Shown: one piece after another, positions 48,617 through 60,659 of the stretch
Layout: each line of letters starts with the position of its first letter
Numbering within the stretch: the first letter of the stretch is position 1
Assembly: GCF_964656455.1 (NCBI RefSeq)
Contig: NC_135713.1
Coordinates: forward strand, 193,124,187 to 193,188,186
Direction of reading: 5' to 3'
Origin: Halichoerus grypus
Taxonomy: Eukaryota; Chordata; Mammalia; Carnivora; Phocidae
Length of the DNA stretch: 64,000 nucleotides
Made by a program: the position numbers and the translations under genes
The notes under the pieces: generated by a model
Told to the model about the DNA's origin: nothing
Database searches by the model: none
The model's input: only the letters and a program-made list of their open reading frames with translations

Positions 48617-48831
48617 GTATATATATATATATATATATATATTTTAAATATTTTATTTATTTATTTGACAGAGAGACACAGTGAGAGAGGGAACACAAGC
48701 AGGGGGAGTGGGAGAGGGAGAAGCAGGCTTCCCACTGAGCAGGGAGCCCGATGCGGGGCTCGATCCCAGGACCCTGGGATCATGACCTGAGCCGAAGGCA
48801 GACGCTTAACGACTGAGCCACCCAGGCGCCC
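48617..48831 (-). mobile_element. SINEC next to an (AT)n run
   Basis: (AT)12-like run at 48617-48643, then a near-consensus minus copy. AGATGTATAT occurs on both sides. Confidence 0.92.
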
Positions 48832-49822
48832 TAGATGTATATTTTTATTTCCCTTTTTTTCTTACATAAAAAGTAACACGATCTTTTGCACTTTACTTTT
48901 CACTTAATAACATCCGAAAATCATTCTATAACAGTTCATAGAGATCTTCCTCATTTTTTTGGAAGAATCTTTTTAATGCAATTAAACTAGGATCATTGTA
49001 TTCATGTCTCTGATGATTTAGTAAGTTTTTGGTTGTAAGGCAGTTAAAAAGAGACTCCAACAGCCCCGTTACATAGTTGCATATGAACATTCAAAAGCAG
49101 AGTGCGGAGGCGCGTGTACTCCCTCCCCAATACCATGGGCAGAGAGCATTGTTACAGGTGACCTCATTTTCCTGAACAGTGACCAGCTTCTTGGTAAAGT
49201 TTCAAACAAAACAAAGCAGCCTTCTCTCCATTTAGGTGGTAGTTGGTTTCCTGGAAAATTTGGTGAGTATGAAAACTCTGCAAGCTGTTGCTGCTACTTA
49301 GGGAGTGGAGAGAGCCAGAAAGGCAGCTTCCTCCATCATTTTTACAGCTGCGTGGTTTTCCATTGTGTGTGTCCTGCAGTTTATCTAACCGATCTTCTGT
49401 GCTTGGGCATTTAGATAGTTCCCAATATTTTGCAATGACAAATAACCCTGTGATAAATAAAATCATACATATGTATTTTCATTCTTTTGAGGTGCATCTT
49501 CAGGGTAAATTCCTAGAAGTGGGATCACTGGGTTGGAAAGTAGAAATATATGAAGTTTTGTTCTATACTCTGCCAATTTCCTCTTCATGAGGGTTGTATC
49601 ATTTTGCATTCCCATCACCAACGTAGGAGAGTACCTGTTTTCCCACAGCTTTGTCAGCTGAGTTTATATTCAAGTTCTGAATTTTTGCCCATCTATTGGG
49701 TGAGAAATTGTATCTCAATGTAGTTTTTAGATTTTTTTTTATTTGAGTAAAGTTGACACACACAAGATTACATTAGTTTCAGGTGTACAACATAGTGATT
49801 TGACATCTCAGTGTAGGCATTC

Positions 49823-49928
49823 TTTTTTTTTTTTTTTTTTTAAGAAAACTCTATGCCCAACGTGGTGCTTGAACTCATGACCCTGAGATCAAGTCCATGC
49901 TCTACCAGCTAAGGCAGCCAGGCGCCTC
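49823..49928 (-). mobile_element. Short tRNA-type SINE
   Basis: T19 run, GCCCAACGTGGTGCTTGAACT and a GGCAGCCAGGCGCC end. CTCAATGTAGTTTT (49714) and CTCAACGTAGTTTT (49928) bracket a larger inserted unit that includes this SINE. Confidence 0.85.
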
Positions 49929-51254
49929 TCAACGTAGTTTTAATTTGTATTTCTCTTATTGAGTGAAAGCGAACAACTTAACATGGTTGAGAGCCATTTT
50001 TAAATCTTTTTTGGGACTATTTATGTCCTCTCTCAAACTTTTTTATACATTAGGAGTATTAATCTTTTATTTGTGACATATGGGCAAATATTTCTTCCCA
50101 GTTTGTCACTTATTTTTTTTTGTCATGCAAAAGGTTTTTAGTGTATTCAAATTCACCATTTTTTAGTTTCTGTTTTTTTTTTTTCTTTTCTGACATAGGG
50201 TAGCTCTTCACTTTCTCAGATGCTTTTAAAAGGATATGTCTTTTCTTTAGCTTTGTGGTTGTTTGTTGGGGAGACTTTTCACCAGCAGAAAGGCTTTGAC
50301 ATTTTGATTTTTGCAGGATGTGGATGGCTGTACTCTATTCCAAATAATTTCATGGACAGAACTGTTAGTTTCAGAGCTGTCAGTTCCACCCTATCTCATG
50401 CAGTTTAAAGATTTTGCTGGCGGGTGGGAAGAAAGGTTGATGTGCTTTCTCTTTTCTGTCGGTCTGACATTTCTGCCTTCTCTTTCATTACCTCTTCATT
50501 ACCCATTCTCCCCCAGAAACACGGCTTCTTTGAGGCTGCCACTCCTGGCCCTACACGTTTTCAAACCCTTCCCTAAAGAGAAGACTGTGACCTACTGAGT
50601 GCCAAACTGTGTTCAGTATTTTGTGTTTATTGTTCCATTCCCCACCCTCCCCCCGTAGATTCTGTTTGTGCTTCTTCTAAGTCCACTCCTCCCTTCTGCT
50701 GTCCCCAAGAGATTCAACCCCTTTCCTCACTCTCTACACTCACAGGTTTATGGTGGTAGCAGGATCCCTACTGGATTCACCCCCCACCCCCACCCTACTT
50801 AGAGGTGATTTGAAGTTACAGGTTTCTGGTAGTGAAGGCATGAATCCTGTGCAGTTTTTCTTTGTTCTATTCGATTTGAGAGTTGTTTTGGCAAAGTGAG
50901 GGGCAGATTTGTCATCAGGCTACTGCCATTGCTTTCCAGCCCCAGAAGTCTCAACATGCTTAATAGATGCGTACATTTCAGGACATAGTCATGACCAGAA
51001 CCATTGAAAACTAGCAATAGAAAGGTATCTTCATTGACTATCAGTGCTTATAAATGGTAGTTGAAGTGGGAGTTGAGTGTTAGGGTTGGCAATGAGATTA
51101 GCAAAGGGGACATACTGAGTAACAGTGGATTGAGATTTTATCGAGTTGAAAGTTTGAGAAAGTGTAAGCATTTTCTTTAAGACTGGGAGCAAGACAGTGA
51201 GTGCTTTTGCTATTACGGTTGCTACTGCTCAATATAACATTGGTGGTCGTGGCC

Positions 51255-51445
51255 ATAGCAGTTAAAAAGGAAGAAAGAAATGAGGTATGTTATAAAGGCA
51301 TTAAAAAGGAAAAAACACCATTATTTGAAGATAGTATAATCTTAAATAGAAACCCTACAAACTCTCAGGTAAGAAAGTTCACTGAGTTGAATATAAGAAC
51401 AGTTGCCAAAAAGCAGGGATTTCTTTATAGCAGTGTGGCAGGGGC
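51255..51445 (+). mobile_element. L1 ORF2 fragment
   Basis: GGCATTAAAAAGGAAAAAAC, TTTGAAGATAGTATAATC and AACCCTACAAACTC follow the L1 ORF2 reverse-transcriptase region in order. Confidence 0.65.
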
Positions 51446-52089
51446 TTCTGGCTGTTGAACCAACAGCCATTCCCCCTTCTCTGTTTCTGTACAACCCCCG
51501 GAGATAAGTCATGATTTATCTAAACCAGTCATAGCAAACCCATTCCGTTTTACCAGATTCTAAACTTACCAGCATCCCCTGCATCTGGGGAGGATTCTAT
51601 GACCCAGGCCTGGCCAATAATGTGTGAGCAAAAGTCTGCCAAGTTGTTCCTTTTTGCAAATGTTCTGGTTTCTTTAAGCCTTAGTTTCCTCTTGCATCAA
51701 GCAGATAATACATGCCTTACCTTTTAAGACTGTAAAGATGAAGTGAGATTATTCTCATATCAAAGTGATCCATAAATGCAAAACAAAAAGTAAGTAAATG
51801 CTCATATTATTCAAGATAGTCAAATGATTATGGGCACAGATGTAGCATTGGTATAAATGCTACAAATTGGCAATAAGTTTAAGGAGTGCCATTACATACA
51901 AGGAAATCCCTTTACCCAATCAAGTCTTATTATTAAAAAACTAAGAACTGATGGATTTTTTCTTATGTAGCACCTTGCCCAGTGATTTAACTCACAAAGC
52001 GTTAAGAAGAATCTAGCACCACAGAGAACACATTATTTGGGTGATTTGCAGATGGTTACGCCAATACAACTGATAAGTTCTAGATCAGG

Positions 52090-52345
52090 GTTTGCAAAAC
52101 ATAAAATGTCAGATCATATGTACAGTATAATCTATACTACATGTATATATATTTAAAAAAATATATACAGATAGTAAATATTGATGCTTTGTAGGCCAGA
52201 TAGCCTCTGTGCAACTATTCAACTGTCCCAGAAGTGAGAAAGCAGCCACGGACATGTAAACAAATAGGCACGGCTGTTCCAATAAAATCGAACAGGCAGT
52301 GAGCCATTTGGTCTGCAGGCCATAGACAATCCCTGTTCTAGACTC
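52090..52345. mobile_element. Degraded MER1/hAT-group DNA transposon
   Basis: CAGATAGTAAATATTGATGC, AAAGCAGCCACGGACA, GTTCCAATAAAATCGAAC and GGCCATAGACAATCCCTG match a common mammalian non-autonomous element in order. Exact family not assigned. Confidence 0.7.
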
Positions 52346-52489
52346 AGAGTTTACTGTTCTACAGTGAACTTGTCTCACAGGATCATGTCTTGGGATCAAC
52401 CAAATCAATTTTCCATGACATCATCTCCACCCTATTATTACCACTGTATTATTACCACAGTGCAACTGAAGCACTTCCATGGTGATTTA

Positions 52490-52620
52490 CTGCATTTGAT
52501 CCTCAGTCCTCCGTGAGCGAAGAAGGGTAGATCTCATCTTCTTTGTATTGATCAGAAAAAGGCTTAAGTGAATTGTTCAAGGTCACAGAGCTACTGAAGG
52601 GCAAAATCTCTATTTCCTAG
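52490..52620. repeat. MIR fragment
   Basis: TTGTTCAAGGTCACAGAGCTAC is the MIR core. Confidence 0.75.
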
Positions 52621-53633
52621 AGATTAGTTTAGTGCTTTTTAAAAATAGACGATTAGAAACCTTAATTCTACTTCATTGTTCTTCTTAGCTTCTATTGTTA
52701 GTCCTTTTCTTACTCAAACTCCGGTGAAGCATTATGCATTTTCAAGGACTTGAATTTTCTCCTTAAATGTAGCTTTTAGCATCAAATTGAAAATTCTGTT
52801 TTGAGGGTACTGAATATGAAAAGAATGCTTGTGATAGGGAGAAGAAATTGGTAGTAAAAAATTTAATTTTGTTTTCTATCTTAAAGCAAATTCTAGTCAT
52901 TCAATGAGGGATAACACTTTCAATTTCAGTGTGAGGAGAAACAGGCAGGATATAGATCAAAGCACCATCAAAGGACTACGCATGTGATAGATTTGAATCT
53001 ACAGTTGATACTAAAGTTTCCTCTGTAAAACCCAAACTTTTATGATACTATATAGCACATAATTTAAAAATGCTGGAGAGGACACCTAACAGTCAATAAG
53101 AGACATGATTTGAAACTGCCAGAGGAAGTCCAAAACTGAATAAAAGGGTTTGAACATACACTAATGCCCCAAGTGTCCAGCTATATCATCTAATAGCTGA
53201 AGCCGTTTTCTCTTCTGTAAAATGTTAAACACCTACTTTATAGGGTTGAAGACTGAAAATACTATGGACAGATCAAGTAACACAGTACATATGGCAAGAT
53301 TTCATTAAATGTGGCTATTTAAATGTTTGCACTTATAAAGCTTACACTGAACCATTAATTAGCAGCTAAACACGCCAAAGACTGCTTCCTGTCTGCACTT
53401 CTACTAGTTATCCCTGTCCAACTGACAGTAAATGGCAAGTCCTAGGGAGGATTATGAAGCCTGTCGTCCCCACTGATCTGCCCAACTCATCCCCCACTTC
53501 ATGTGTTTTCTCTATTGCTACCCCTTCTTCAAGTCGGAACAAAACCATTCAGCTGTCTATACTTTATCCAAGATAACCAGGCCAGGGAAAAATTTAGTTT
53601 CTATATTCTACTTCTCTCAGAATTTTCTTTCTT

Positions 53634-53816
53634 GGGGCGCCTGGGAGGCTTAGTCGGTGAAGCGTCTTCCTTCGGCTCAGGTCATGATCCCAGGGTCCTG
53701 GGGTCGAGCCCTGCATCGGGCTCCCTGCTCAGTGGGGAGCCTGCTTCTCCCTCTCCCACTCCCCCTGCTTGTGCTCTCTCTGACAAATTAGTAATAAAAT
53801 CTAAAAAAAAAAAAAA
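53634..53816 (+). mobile_element. SINEC just beyond the CDC27 3' UTR
   Basis: Plus copy; TTTCTTTCTTG / TTTTTTTCTTG flanks. The first repeat seen downstream of CDC27, it helps place the 3' limit of the transcript. Confidence 0.92.
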
Positions 53817-53992
53817 TTTTTTTTCTTGATTTTTAGAAGATTCTAATTGGAACAAAAAAGCTTTGTGTCCCTTTTAAATAAATTTCAGAAATCATATGAT
53901 TAAAGCAGGTGACTTGCAAACAGCTGCTGCCAAGGGGCTTCTGTAGGCTGAAAAAAATATATTCTAAAAATTACCACATTTTTGTCACAATA

Positions 53993-53998
53993 TTTATT
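53993..53998 (-). terminator. Candidate distal CDC27 polyadenylation signal
   Basis: AATAAA on the minus strand, about 3.15 kb after the CDC27 stop codon, just before the first downstream SINEC (53634-53816). A second AATAAA lies 237 bp earlier at 54230-54235. Which one is used cannot be decided from sequence alone. Confidence 0.45.
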
Positions 53999-54229
53999 TT
54001 GGAAATTCCAAATAGTACTAAAAAAGGATGTGAGTTTTAAAAAAAGTATATATATGTATTAGAAGAGGGTCTAAGTTTAAAAAAAAATTAGAGAAACACT
54101 GCCCTAGACTTCTGTGGAATGTAAAACTGTTAATTTTTCACTATTTTGCTGTGCCTTACTATAAAAATACAGATGGCACAGCTGTGATGTAGCTTCAACA
54201 ACTTAATTATAAATTGCTTTCAAAAGTAA

Positions 54230-54235
54230 TTTATT
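54230..54235 (-). terminator. Alternative CDC27 polyadenylation signal
   Basis: AATAAA on the minus strand inside the SINE-free interval after the CDC27 stop codon. It could be the main or a proximal site relative to the signal at 53993. Confidence 0.4.
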
Positions 54236-57151
54236 TGGATTTTTCGTATCCTTTAATGAATGCAAATATATTAACAGAAAAGGCTTTCTCCCCCCCCAAG
54301 GACTGTACAATTTCTGAAATAAGTCAGGAAAAGCAAAAAAAAAGACACAAAATTACATTGTTTCAATGCAAACAGAACACACACATCACACCCACACTTG
54401 CGTTTTCCCAGGTTTTCACAAAGAAAACGGGTCACCATATTTCTCAGTGAAGACCCATACTATAGTCTGGCTAATCAGAGACTTCCAAACTTTTTTCTTC
54501 AAAAAGAGCATTTTTAATAGACTAAATACTGGTTATCACTGAGTTTTTGTTTAAGGTACAACAGCAGCATGGTTCAAATGTAACTTGCAGTTCTTGGAAA
54601 AAAACAAAAATTTTAAAATAATGAAATACAGAAAAAGTAGGGACCACCTTTCATTATTTTGAGTACCATTGTTCGCTTGAAAAAATATTTCCAACCTTCT
54701 AAAATCCTAGAGTTAAGAACCATTTCCAAGGGGGAAAAATATTCAATGCCACAACATAACTTCTGAACAAAAGTGTGTGTGTGTACACATATATGTATGT
54801 GTGTGAAAAGCTTAAAGAGACTAATAAAGTTCCCAGTATTTTAAATTTCCTTCAAAGTAACTACTGAAATTTCAAACAAACATTTTGCTTGATCAAAATA
54901 TATGTCCTTTTCTGGTTGTTTGATCCTCATTCCAGGCAAAAAAAAAAAAAAAAAAAAAAAGGCAAGCAAGCAAGCCAGAAACAGTTACTAGGTGGGAATA
55001 AGGCTTCAAATACCTAAACATTTTGAAAGTAGGTATGAGGAAAATGAAATCAGACTAAGCTTGGGTTGAGTGTCCCACAGCCAGCCATTGCCATGGTGTG
55101 CCTTCCACAACTATCCTTTTATCCTTGGTCTCAAAATTAGTACCAGAAAGGCTCTCAGCTCCGGCACAGGACATAAATTCCTACTACAAAAGATAATTAC
55201 ACATCAGCAAATGATGTTCTGAGCTTAGCTTTCTCCAGGCTTTGTGACAGAGCTCAGGCTGAAGCTGTCTGTGAAATTCTGTATTTGGTACTGTTATACA
55301 CCTGGCTTATGATGTGCCGATTAAAAAAATAAAGGAATATAAAATTAAATATTACAGAACTAATGAATAAAATGGAATATTTGTTAGAATCCAAGTGCTA
55401 GCCTTTGGGAATTTTTAATGATATTCATTTACTCCCAACCTTTCCTTTTTCTTATAAATTATTTCTTTAAGCAGCACATATTATTACATAGATTTAGGTA
55501 GGAAATTTTGTTAAATACCTCTCTGGCACCCAATACCTAATCTAAGACTCTGACTTGAATTAATTTATGATGGTCCACATTCAAATGAGCAGATTAACAG
55601 TAAATGATAGGAAGTTACTGAGTCTACAGGTTAAAATTTTGTTCACATCTTCTGTAATCCACCTTGTTTTCACAACTTGACTAACAAGTACAGGTAACCA
55701 GTAGATAAATTTGTCCTTCATCAAATAATCCAAAATAATAACCGTAGGCCTGTCATTCATAAGAAACTATAATTTGTTATATTCTGACATTGGCACTTAA
55801 AAAAATGTTAACAACTAAAGTTTCTCTAAAAATTTCAATACATTACAATAAAGGAGATACACAATTTAAGACTTTAAATCTGTTACTGTGAAATTCCAAT
55901 AATTCCCATTTTATTATGCATAATTAGATCTTTAAAATTGTGGCCATTCCCCGAAGACACCAACTTATATTATGAGAAACTCAGGAGAGAACTCATCTCC
56001 TTCATAAGAATGGGGTTTTTTTTGCAGCTAAAAATTTCTAGTATCTTAAACCCAATCACTCTTGGTAAACATTTTGGTGACTCACACTACTGAAAATAAT
56101 TTGAAGCAGAGAGCCGAAAAGAATGGAAATGACCTCAACCAAAGGTAACTACACATTCTTGCACCCTGCTTAAACACTTAGAAAAGTCAAAGGGATACTT
56201 TCTTGAACAAATATAGATTCAAGGTACAATTCTGATTGTATTAAGGCTTTCGCTATCATGATCTCTTAAAGTCTCTCCACTTTAGTGTTCTCATTTTGAT
56301 TCTTATGGTGAACTTAAATGGTAAAAGGCCTTGTTTTGGCTTTTCAGTGGGCAAACACTCTACCATCTCTGAATGTTAAAGGTGATCCCACAGAGCTCAA
56401 AGAGAAGAGGCAATATGATAAAGGGACAACTTTAAAGTTTGTAATACCAAGACAATGATCAACACTTTGAAGCAAGATGAATAAATTAAAATTCTTGGTT
56501 AGACATTAAAGCATTCTTGCCAAGAATAAGTGTACACTGTATGGAGGGATATTTGATTCCTACACGAGTCCCAATGTGCCCATTACATTTGCTTATGGGA
56601 GACACTGCAAGTTTAAGGTAATTTACATTCCTTGGCAATCAAGTTACTCTGTTATAGGCAATGTCTTTTTATTGTTCCATCTGGCACTTGCTAACACCAT
56701 TCTTGAAGAACCTAGAAATGAAGGTCAGTCACTCTGTTAATCAGGAACAGAACCAAATAAAAACAAATTTTTGGAAAAACAACCAAGAAATTCTGGTTCA
56801 TCACTATTTTCCATATCTAACGGTTCCTTCAAGATAAAACATAACTCTTCCTTCCATGATAGCTTTCCAACAAAGGGAGATTAAAGAAAAAAAAAAAAAG
56901 AAAAGAAAGTTCCCCATCCTACCCCCTAAATTGTCATTCATACTGGTGAAAGAGCCAGTCTTGTTAGCAGCTAAATATTGCACTGCCTTTCATTCTGTGT
57001 ACAGTCAGGGTCCAATGAAAGTGGCACTCTCATGGTATAAGGGATGGATGACGACACTGCCGGCTCAAGAGTGAAGACTCAGTATATGGAGGGACAAGAA
57101 ACATGTCAGCACTAGTCACACATCCAGTTGCAAAAGTCTGATTTCCAGAAG

Positions 57152-57234
57152 TTAAAATTCATCACTTTCAGCTGCATGAAGTTGTGTGTCGTCTGCATCT
57201 GTCATGCTGCTCTCCTGGGATTCATCTGTTCCCA
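57152..57234 (-). CDS. CDC27: CDC27 (APC3) terminal coding exon
   Basis: Read on the minus strand, this exon completes a split ATG codon from the upstream exon and encodes 27 residues (M-G-T-D-E-S-Q ... A-E-S-D-E-F) followed by TAA at 57154-57152. It matches the acidic, serine-rich C-terminal tail of vertebrate CDC27, which follows the last TPR repeats. CDC27 is a scaffold subunit of the APC/C ubiquitin ligase; its TPR superhelix binds the IR tails of CDC20/CDH1 and of APC10. The acceptor AAAG lies at 57235-57238, but its polypyrimidine tract is weak and A-rich on the coding strand. The exon is 83 nt, and its phase fits the upstream donor exactly. There is no frameshift or premature stop, so it appears to be a functional gene rather than one of the processed CDC27 copies known in primates. 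Confidence 0.97.
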
Positions 57235-57462
57235 CTTTAAAAAAATAAAAAGAAAAGTCTACAGTAAGGCATCTGACAAATATTTCTTGTTGGTTCATGA
57301 AAATAAGGAAAACTATTCTATGCAGAGAGATGCGATCTTAAATTAAGGCCCTTAAAAATCCTGATATCCTTCAATAAAATGCAATTCAGGTTCTTTGTTT
57401 TACAGCTTGTCTGAGAAGATTAGTTCATTGCATTTAACCTTTAAGCGTTTTAACTACTGGGA

Positions 57463-57650
57463 TGCCCGGGTGGCTCAGCCGTTAAGCGTCTGCCTTCAGC
57501 TCAGGCCAGGATCAAGCCCCGCATAGGGCTCCCTGCTCCGCGGGAAGCCTGCTTCTCCCTCTCCCACTCCCCCTGCTTGTGTTCCCTCTCTCGCTATGTC
57601 TCTCTCTGTCAAATATATAAATAAAAAAATCTTAAAAAAAAAAAACAAAA
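57463..57650 (+). mobile_element. SINEC in CDC27 last intron
   Basis: Plus copy (antisense to CDC27), flanked by GTTTTAACTA on both sides. About 18 bp are missing after CAGGTCATGATCCC-equivalent sequence. Confidence 0.92.
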
Positions 57651-57954
57651 CGAGTTTTAACTATTAAAGCTGCCCCTCCCTAATGAATTCCTTATTCCTA
57701 CCCTAGGAGTTAGAGCTAGTTTTCCGAGACATTAAAAAAAGACTGACATTCCCTCCAACTGTTGACTCTACTTTGGGAACAGTCCCTGCTAGTCCACAGA
57801 AATATAAACTATACCTTCAGTTTAAAAAGGGTTATTGGGATTATAGGAATTATGATTTTAATTAAAGCCTTTGCCAAGTTTTCTGGAACAAAGGTATCTT
57901 AGTTCATCTCAACAGAAGTTTCTCAATTCTCTTATTATTAAAAAATGCTATTAG

Positions 57955-58392
57955 GGGCGCCTGGGTGGCACAGTCGGTTGAGCGACCCACTCTTGGTTTC
58001 AGTTCAGGTCGGGATCTCAGGGTTGTGAGATCGAGCCCCGCATCCAGCTCCATGCTAGGTGCAGAGTTTGCTTAAGATTCTCTCTCTTCCTCTGCCCCTG
58101 CCCCGCCCCCTGTCTAAAAAATAAATAAATCTTAAAAAAGGACTTCATTCAAACTAGTTATGTTCTCACTAGTTATGTTAAGATACACACTCAAGTTAGA
58201 GTGCCTCAGTCAGTTGAGCATCTGACTCTTGGTTTCAACTCAGGTCATGATCTCATGGTTCCTGGGACAGAGCCCCATGTGGGGCTCCATGCTCAGCAGG
58301 GAGTCTGCTTGAAGATTCTCTCCCTCTGCCCCTCCCCCCACTTGCGTGCTCTCTAAAATAAAAAAATTTTTTTAAAAATCTTTTAAAAAAAA
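57955..58392 (+). mobile_element. Two SINECs in CDC27 last intron
   Basis: 57955-58140 (GGGGCGCCTGGGTGGCACAG, TTGTGAGATC subtype) and 58200-58392 (head deleted, starting GAGTGCCTCAG). The second is flanked by AGATACACACTCAAGTT / AGATATACACTCAATTT. Confidence 0.9.
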
Positions 58393-59070
58393 AGATATAC
58401 ACTCAATTTAGGGATAGAGTATTTACTACTGCCTTAAACTACTTCTTTGTTCCCTCCTCTTTTCTTGACCCTTCAATTTATATACATTAGCCGTATTTTT
58501 AGATTTTGAATTTGCCAGAGCTTCAGAGAATTTGAATAGTCATTACTACAGATCTGTCAATACTTTTCATCAATACTTTAAAATGTGCACAAATTTATTC
58601 TTCATTCACTTAGCACTTATAATATCTTCAACATATCGTCACATCTATCATCCCTTCCATCCCACCCCGCATTCCTATGAAGCAGGTAAGGCAGGCATTA
58701 GTTACGTATTTAAATTAATGTCCTGGTAAAAATCTGCAACGGATTTGTCAAAGTCACAGCAAATTAGATCCAAAACGGAGAGTAGTTACCTGACTCCACA
58801 TGCACTTTGTTAATATATTGCCCTATTTAATTTCTCTAAAATTCCATTTGGTATAAAGAATACACCATGGTTAAAAAAAAAATTTTAAAGCAGCCCACAA
58901 ATCCTTAGGCAAAAGGTAGCTTTCTGAATATTCAATAGTCAAGAAAATTTCCATGTTTATTCTGTGTCATTAAGAAATATCTGTTCCCCTTTGCCTAACT
59001 CTGAGGTGATGTTTTATTAGCTCTCTGGTTTGATACACATACAAACCTGATTCTTATGGATGATACTCAC

Positions 59071-59227
59071 TGATCTGTTCTTCTTGGGTTATTGGCTCCT
59101 CATCATCTGGAAGGTAGCGCTTATCAATTGCCTCTTTAATCTGGTTATTGGCTCCTTTAGGATCTAAATCCATAGCCCAAGAGAAATTCATCAGGGCGAG
59201 GTGTGTTTGACCTAACTTCTTGTAAAC
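59071..59227 (-). CDS. CDC27: CDC27 (APC3) penultimate coding exon
   Basis: On the minus strand this 157-nt exon encodes 52 residues plus one base of a split codon. It begins V-Y-K-K-L-G-Q-T-H-L and ends E-P-I-T-Q-E-E-Q-I. The segment KLGQTHLALMNFSWAMDLDP has the A/G-x-x-x-Y/F-x-x-A-hydrophobic-x-x-D-P pattern of a TPR helix pair and matches the last CDC27 TPR. It is followed by the linker with KRYLPDDEEP. The acceptor is TTTTTAG|GTTTAC at 59228 and the donor is ATCA|GTGAGT at 59070, both canonical. Codon phase joins the flanking exons (K|V upstream, I-M downstream) without a break. The following intron, 57235-59070, holds three SINECs. Confidence 0.97.
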
Positions 59228-60041
59228 CTAAAAATAAACAGCAGCACTACATTTTTCATTAAGTTGTGAGTTTCAATTATAAAATCCTATACATTAATAA
59301 TTTAAATAGGCTTCTGATTTACATGCTATAAACCCATTCTGATGAGTAGGTCACTTTCATCCTATAGAAAAACTCAGACTAACTTCTGAGTTCCTTCTAA
59401 TATATTCAGATATTTTCAGAATTCCTTGCCTCTGTCTCTCTGATAGTGAGCTTCCAATAAATCATACTTTGATTGGATCAATGACAACTGAAAGAAATGG
59501 ATTACAAGCTGCTTGATTAGCATTATGTACACTGATTTTTAAAGGCTATTATATCAACTCTTAACACCTGTCCACTGTTCCCAGCTACCTTCACCAGTTG
59601 GCATCTATGGGCCAAGTCTGTAAAGTCTTGACTAGTCTGGTCTTGGAAATCTTGGAAGCCAGTTCTTCTAATTAAGACTACGCAGAGCATCAATTTTTTT
59701 CTTTTGGGGGATGCCTACATATTTTGTTGATAATTGGAAGCTAAGAGCTTTCCAAGATGTAGTCTCAGTAACGAACTCATGACTGCCATTGGCTGCAAGT
59801 GCTAATATACTTCCAAAACCATAGTATGTTTAGGATTATGGTGTGTATGTTCTTGCTCCTTCATCAGGATATCATCTTCTTAAATGTTTTAACTAAATCC
59901 ATTCTTTATTCCCAGAGCATTTAGTTCAGAGCTCTGTTGAATTTGCTCAGTAGATGTTGCACAATATGTATTATATTTCTTCTTCAGAAGTTAGTATTTG
60001 TTATGAAAGTCACAGTTTAGGACCATGGCCCAAATCTTTAC

Positions 60042-60116
60042 CTTTCCTATTAAGAAGTAAACGAGGGATTCTTTGGGAACAATTTGTTTCAATTCTTCAA
60101 GTTCTTGTAAAGCAGA
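60042..60116 (-). CDS. CDC27: CDC27 (APC3) coding exon, third from the 3' end
   Basis: This is a 75-nt exon on the minus strand, exactly 25 codons: S-A-L-Q-E-L-E-E-L-K-Q-I-V-P-K-E-S-L-V-Y-F-L-I-G-K. It matches CDC27 residues in the C-terminal TPR array that contacts other APC/C subunits. The acceptor TTTTTTCAG|TCTGC is at 60117 and the donor GGAAAG|GTAAAG is at 60041. The exon preserves frame if skipped. The next upstream CDC27 exon should encode a conserved stretch around NPLCKFHRAS. I looked for it between 60117 and 64000 and did not see it, so it probably lies beyond the right edge. Confidence 0.97.
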
Positions 60117-60659
60117 CTGAAAAAAGCAAAGAAAAACAGAGTAGCAAAATTTTACAAAGTTCTAACTAAGCAAGTGTTTTTATTTGATTTCCCAAATCAT
60201 CTTAACTAAAGCTTATACTAGATCTTAATCAATGCACTTCCCTATTACGTTAATTCTTCTTGTGAAAATAAAATGCATGAAAATACTTAAGACAACAGGA
60301 ACTAAGAAATGGCAGGAATTCACCAGAGTACATGGAGAACACACAGACATGCGGGTGACAATGCTTGCTTTGGTCACCATTTTATTTAAAATAACAATAC
60401 TCCATTACACTGTGTGTGAAAGAGTTTTGAAAACTAAGTTGCAGAATAAAACAATTCTGAAGTTCTGTTAATAAACCATCTCCCTGATGCAAACACTAAG
60501 CTTTGACTACCAACCTGCCATTTTAACTAATGATGAAGAGTAAAATTTAACCCTCTGAATTAAGTCAAAACTGTCTAGAAATCTTCTGACCACTGCTAAA
60601 GGGTTCGGGAAATTGAGAGAAAAGACAGAGAAATAGATTTGTATTTAAAAGACATGATC

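Larger units (their letters stand above)
47106..50230 (-). mobile_element. Old L1M/L1ME 3' UTR and ORF2 end, minus, with four SINE insertions
   Basis: Antisense L1 sequence runs from CCTAGAATCAGCC through CTCAAGAGTAAAAATG and TTCCTAGAAGTGGGATCACTG to the ORF2 region near 50170. Broken by SINECs at 47740 (+), 48099 (-), 48642 (-) and a short SINE at 49823 (-). Confidence 0.7.
32300..53974. other. Inferred KANSL1-CDC27 intergenic interval
   Basis: About 21.7 kb without any recognised coding exon, lying between the distal CpG island and the end of CDC27. It is mostly old L1M on both strands with later SINEC, L1 and LTR insertions. 39620-40460, 41380-42850 and 50230-51250 are unassigned sequence with no gene seen. 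Confidence 0.55.
53975..57151 (-). other. CDC27: CDC27 3' untranslated region (3' limit inferred)
   Basis: About 3.2 kb directly downstream of the CDC27 stop codon is AT-rich, unique-looking sequence with no SINEC or L1 insertion, although SINECs occur about every 1.5 kb in the rest of the window. On the minus strand AATAAA hexamers occur at 56667-56672 (approximately), 54230-54235 and 53993-53998. The last two are the best candidates for the distal cleavage site. The resulting length fits the long 3' UTR I remember for mammalian CDC27. An A22 run at 54939-54960 would be a U22 tract in the mRNA. The exact end needs 3'-end RNA data. Confidence 0.7.
57235..59070 (-). other. CDC27: CDC27 last intron
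   Basis: Bounded by GTGAGT (59070-59065) and AAAG at 57235, with coding exons on both sides. It contains three plus-oriented SINECs (57463-57650, 57955-58140, 58200-58392), so they are antisense to CDC27. The rest is AT-rich unique sequence with no other coding signal seen. Confidence 0.9.

Noticed and set aside
57152..60116. CDC27 processed pseudogene instead of the real gene
   Set aside because: Exons are separated by introns with canonical splice sites and the frame is intact, so this is the true gene.
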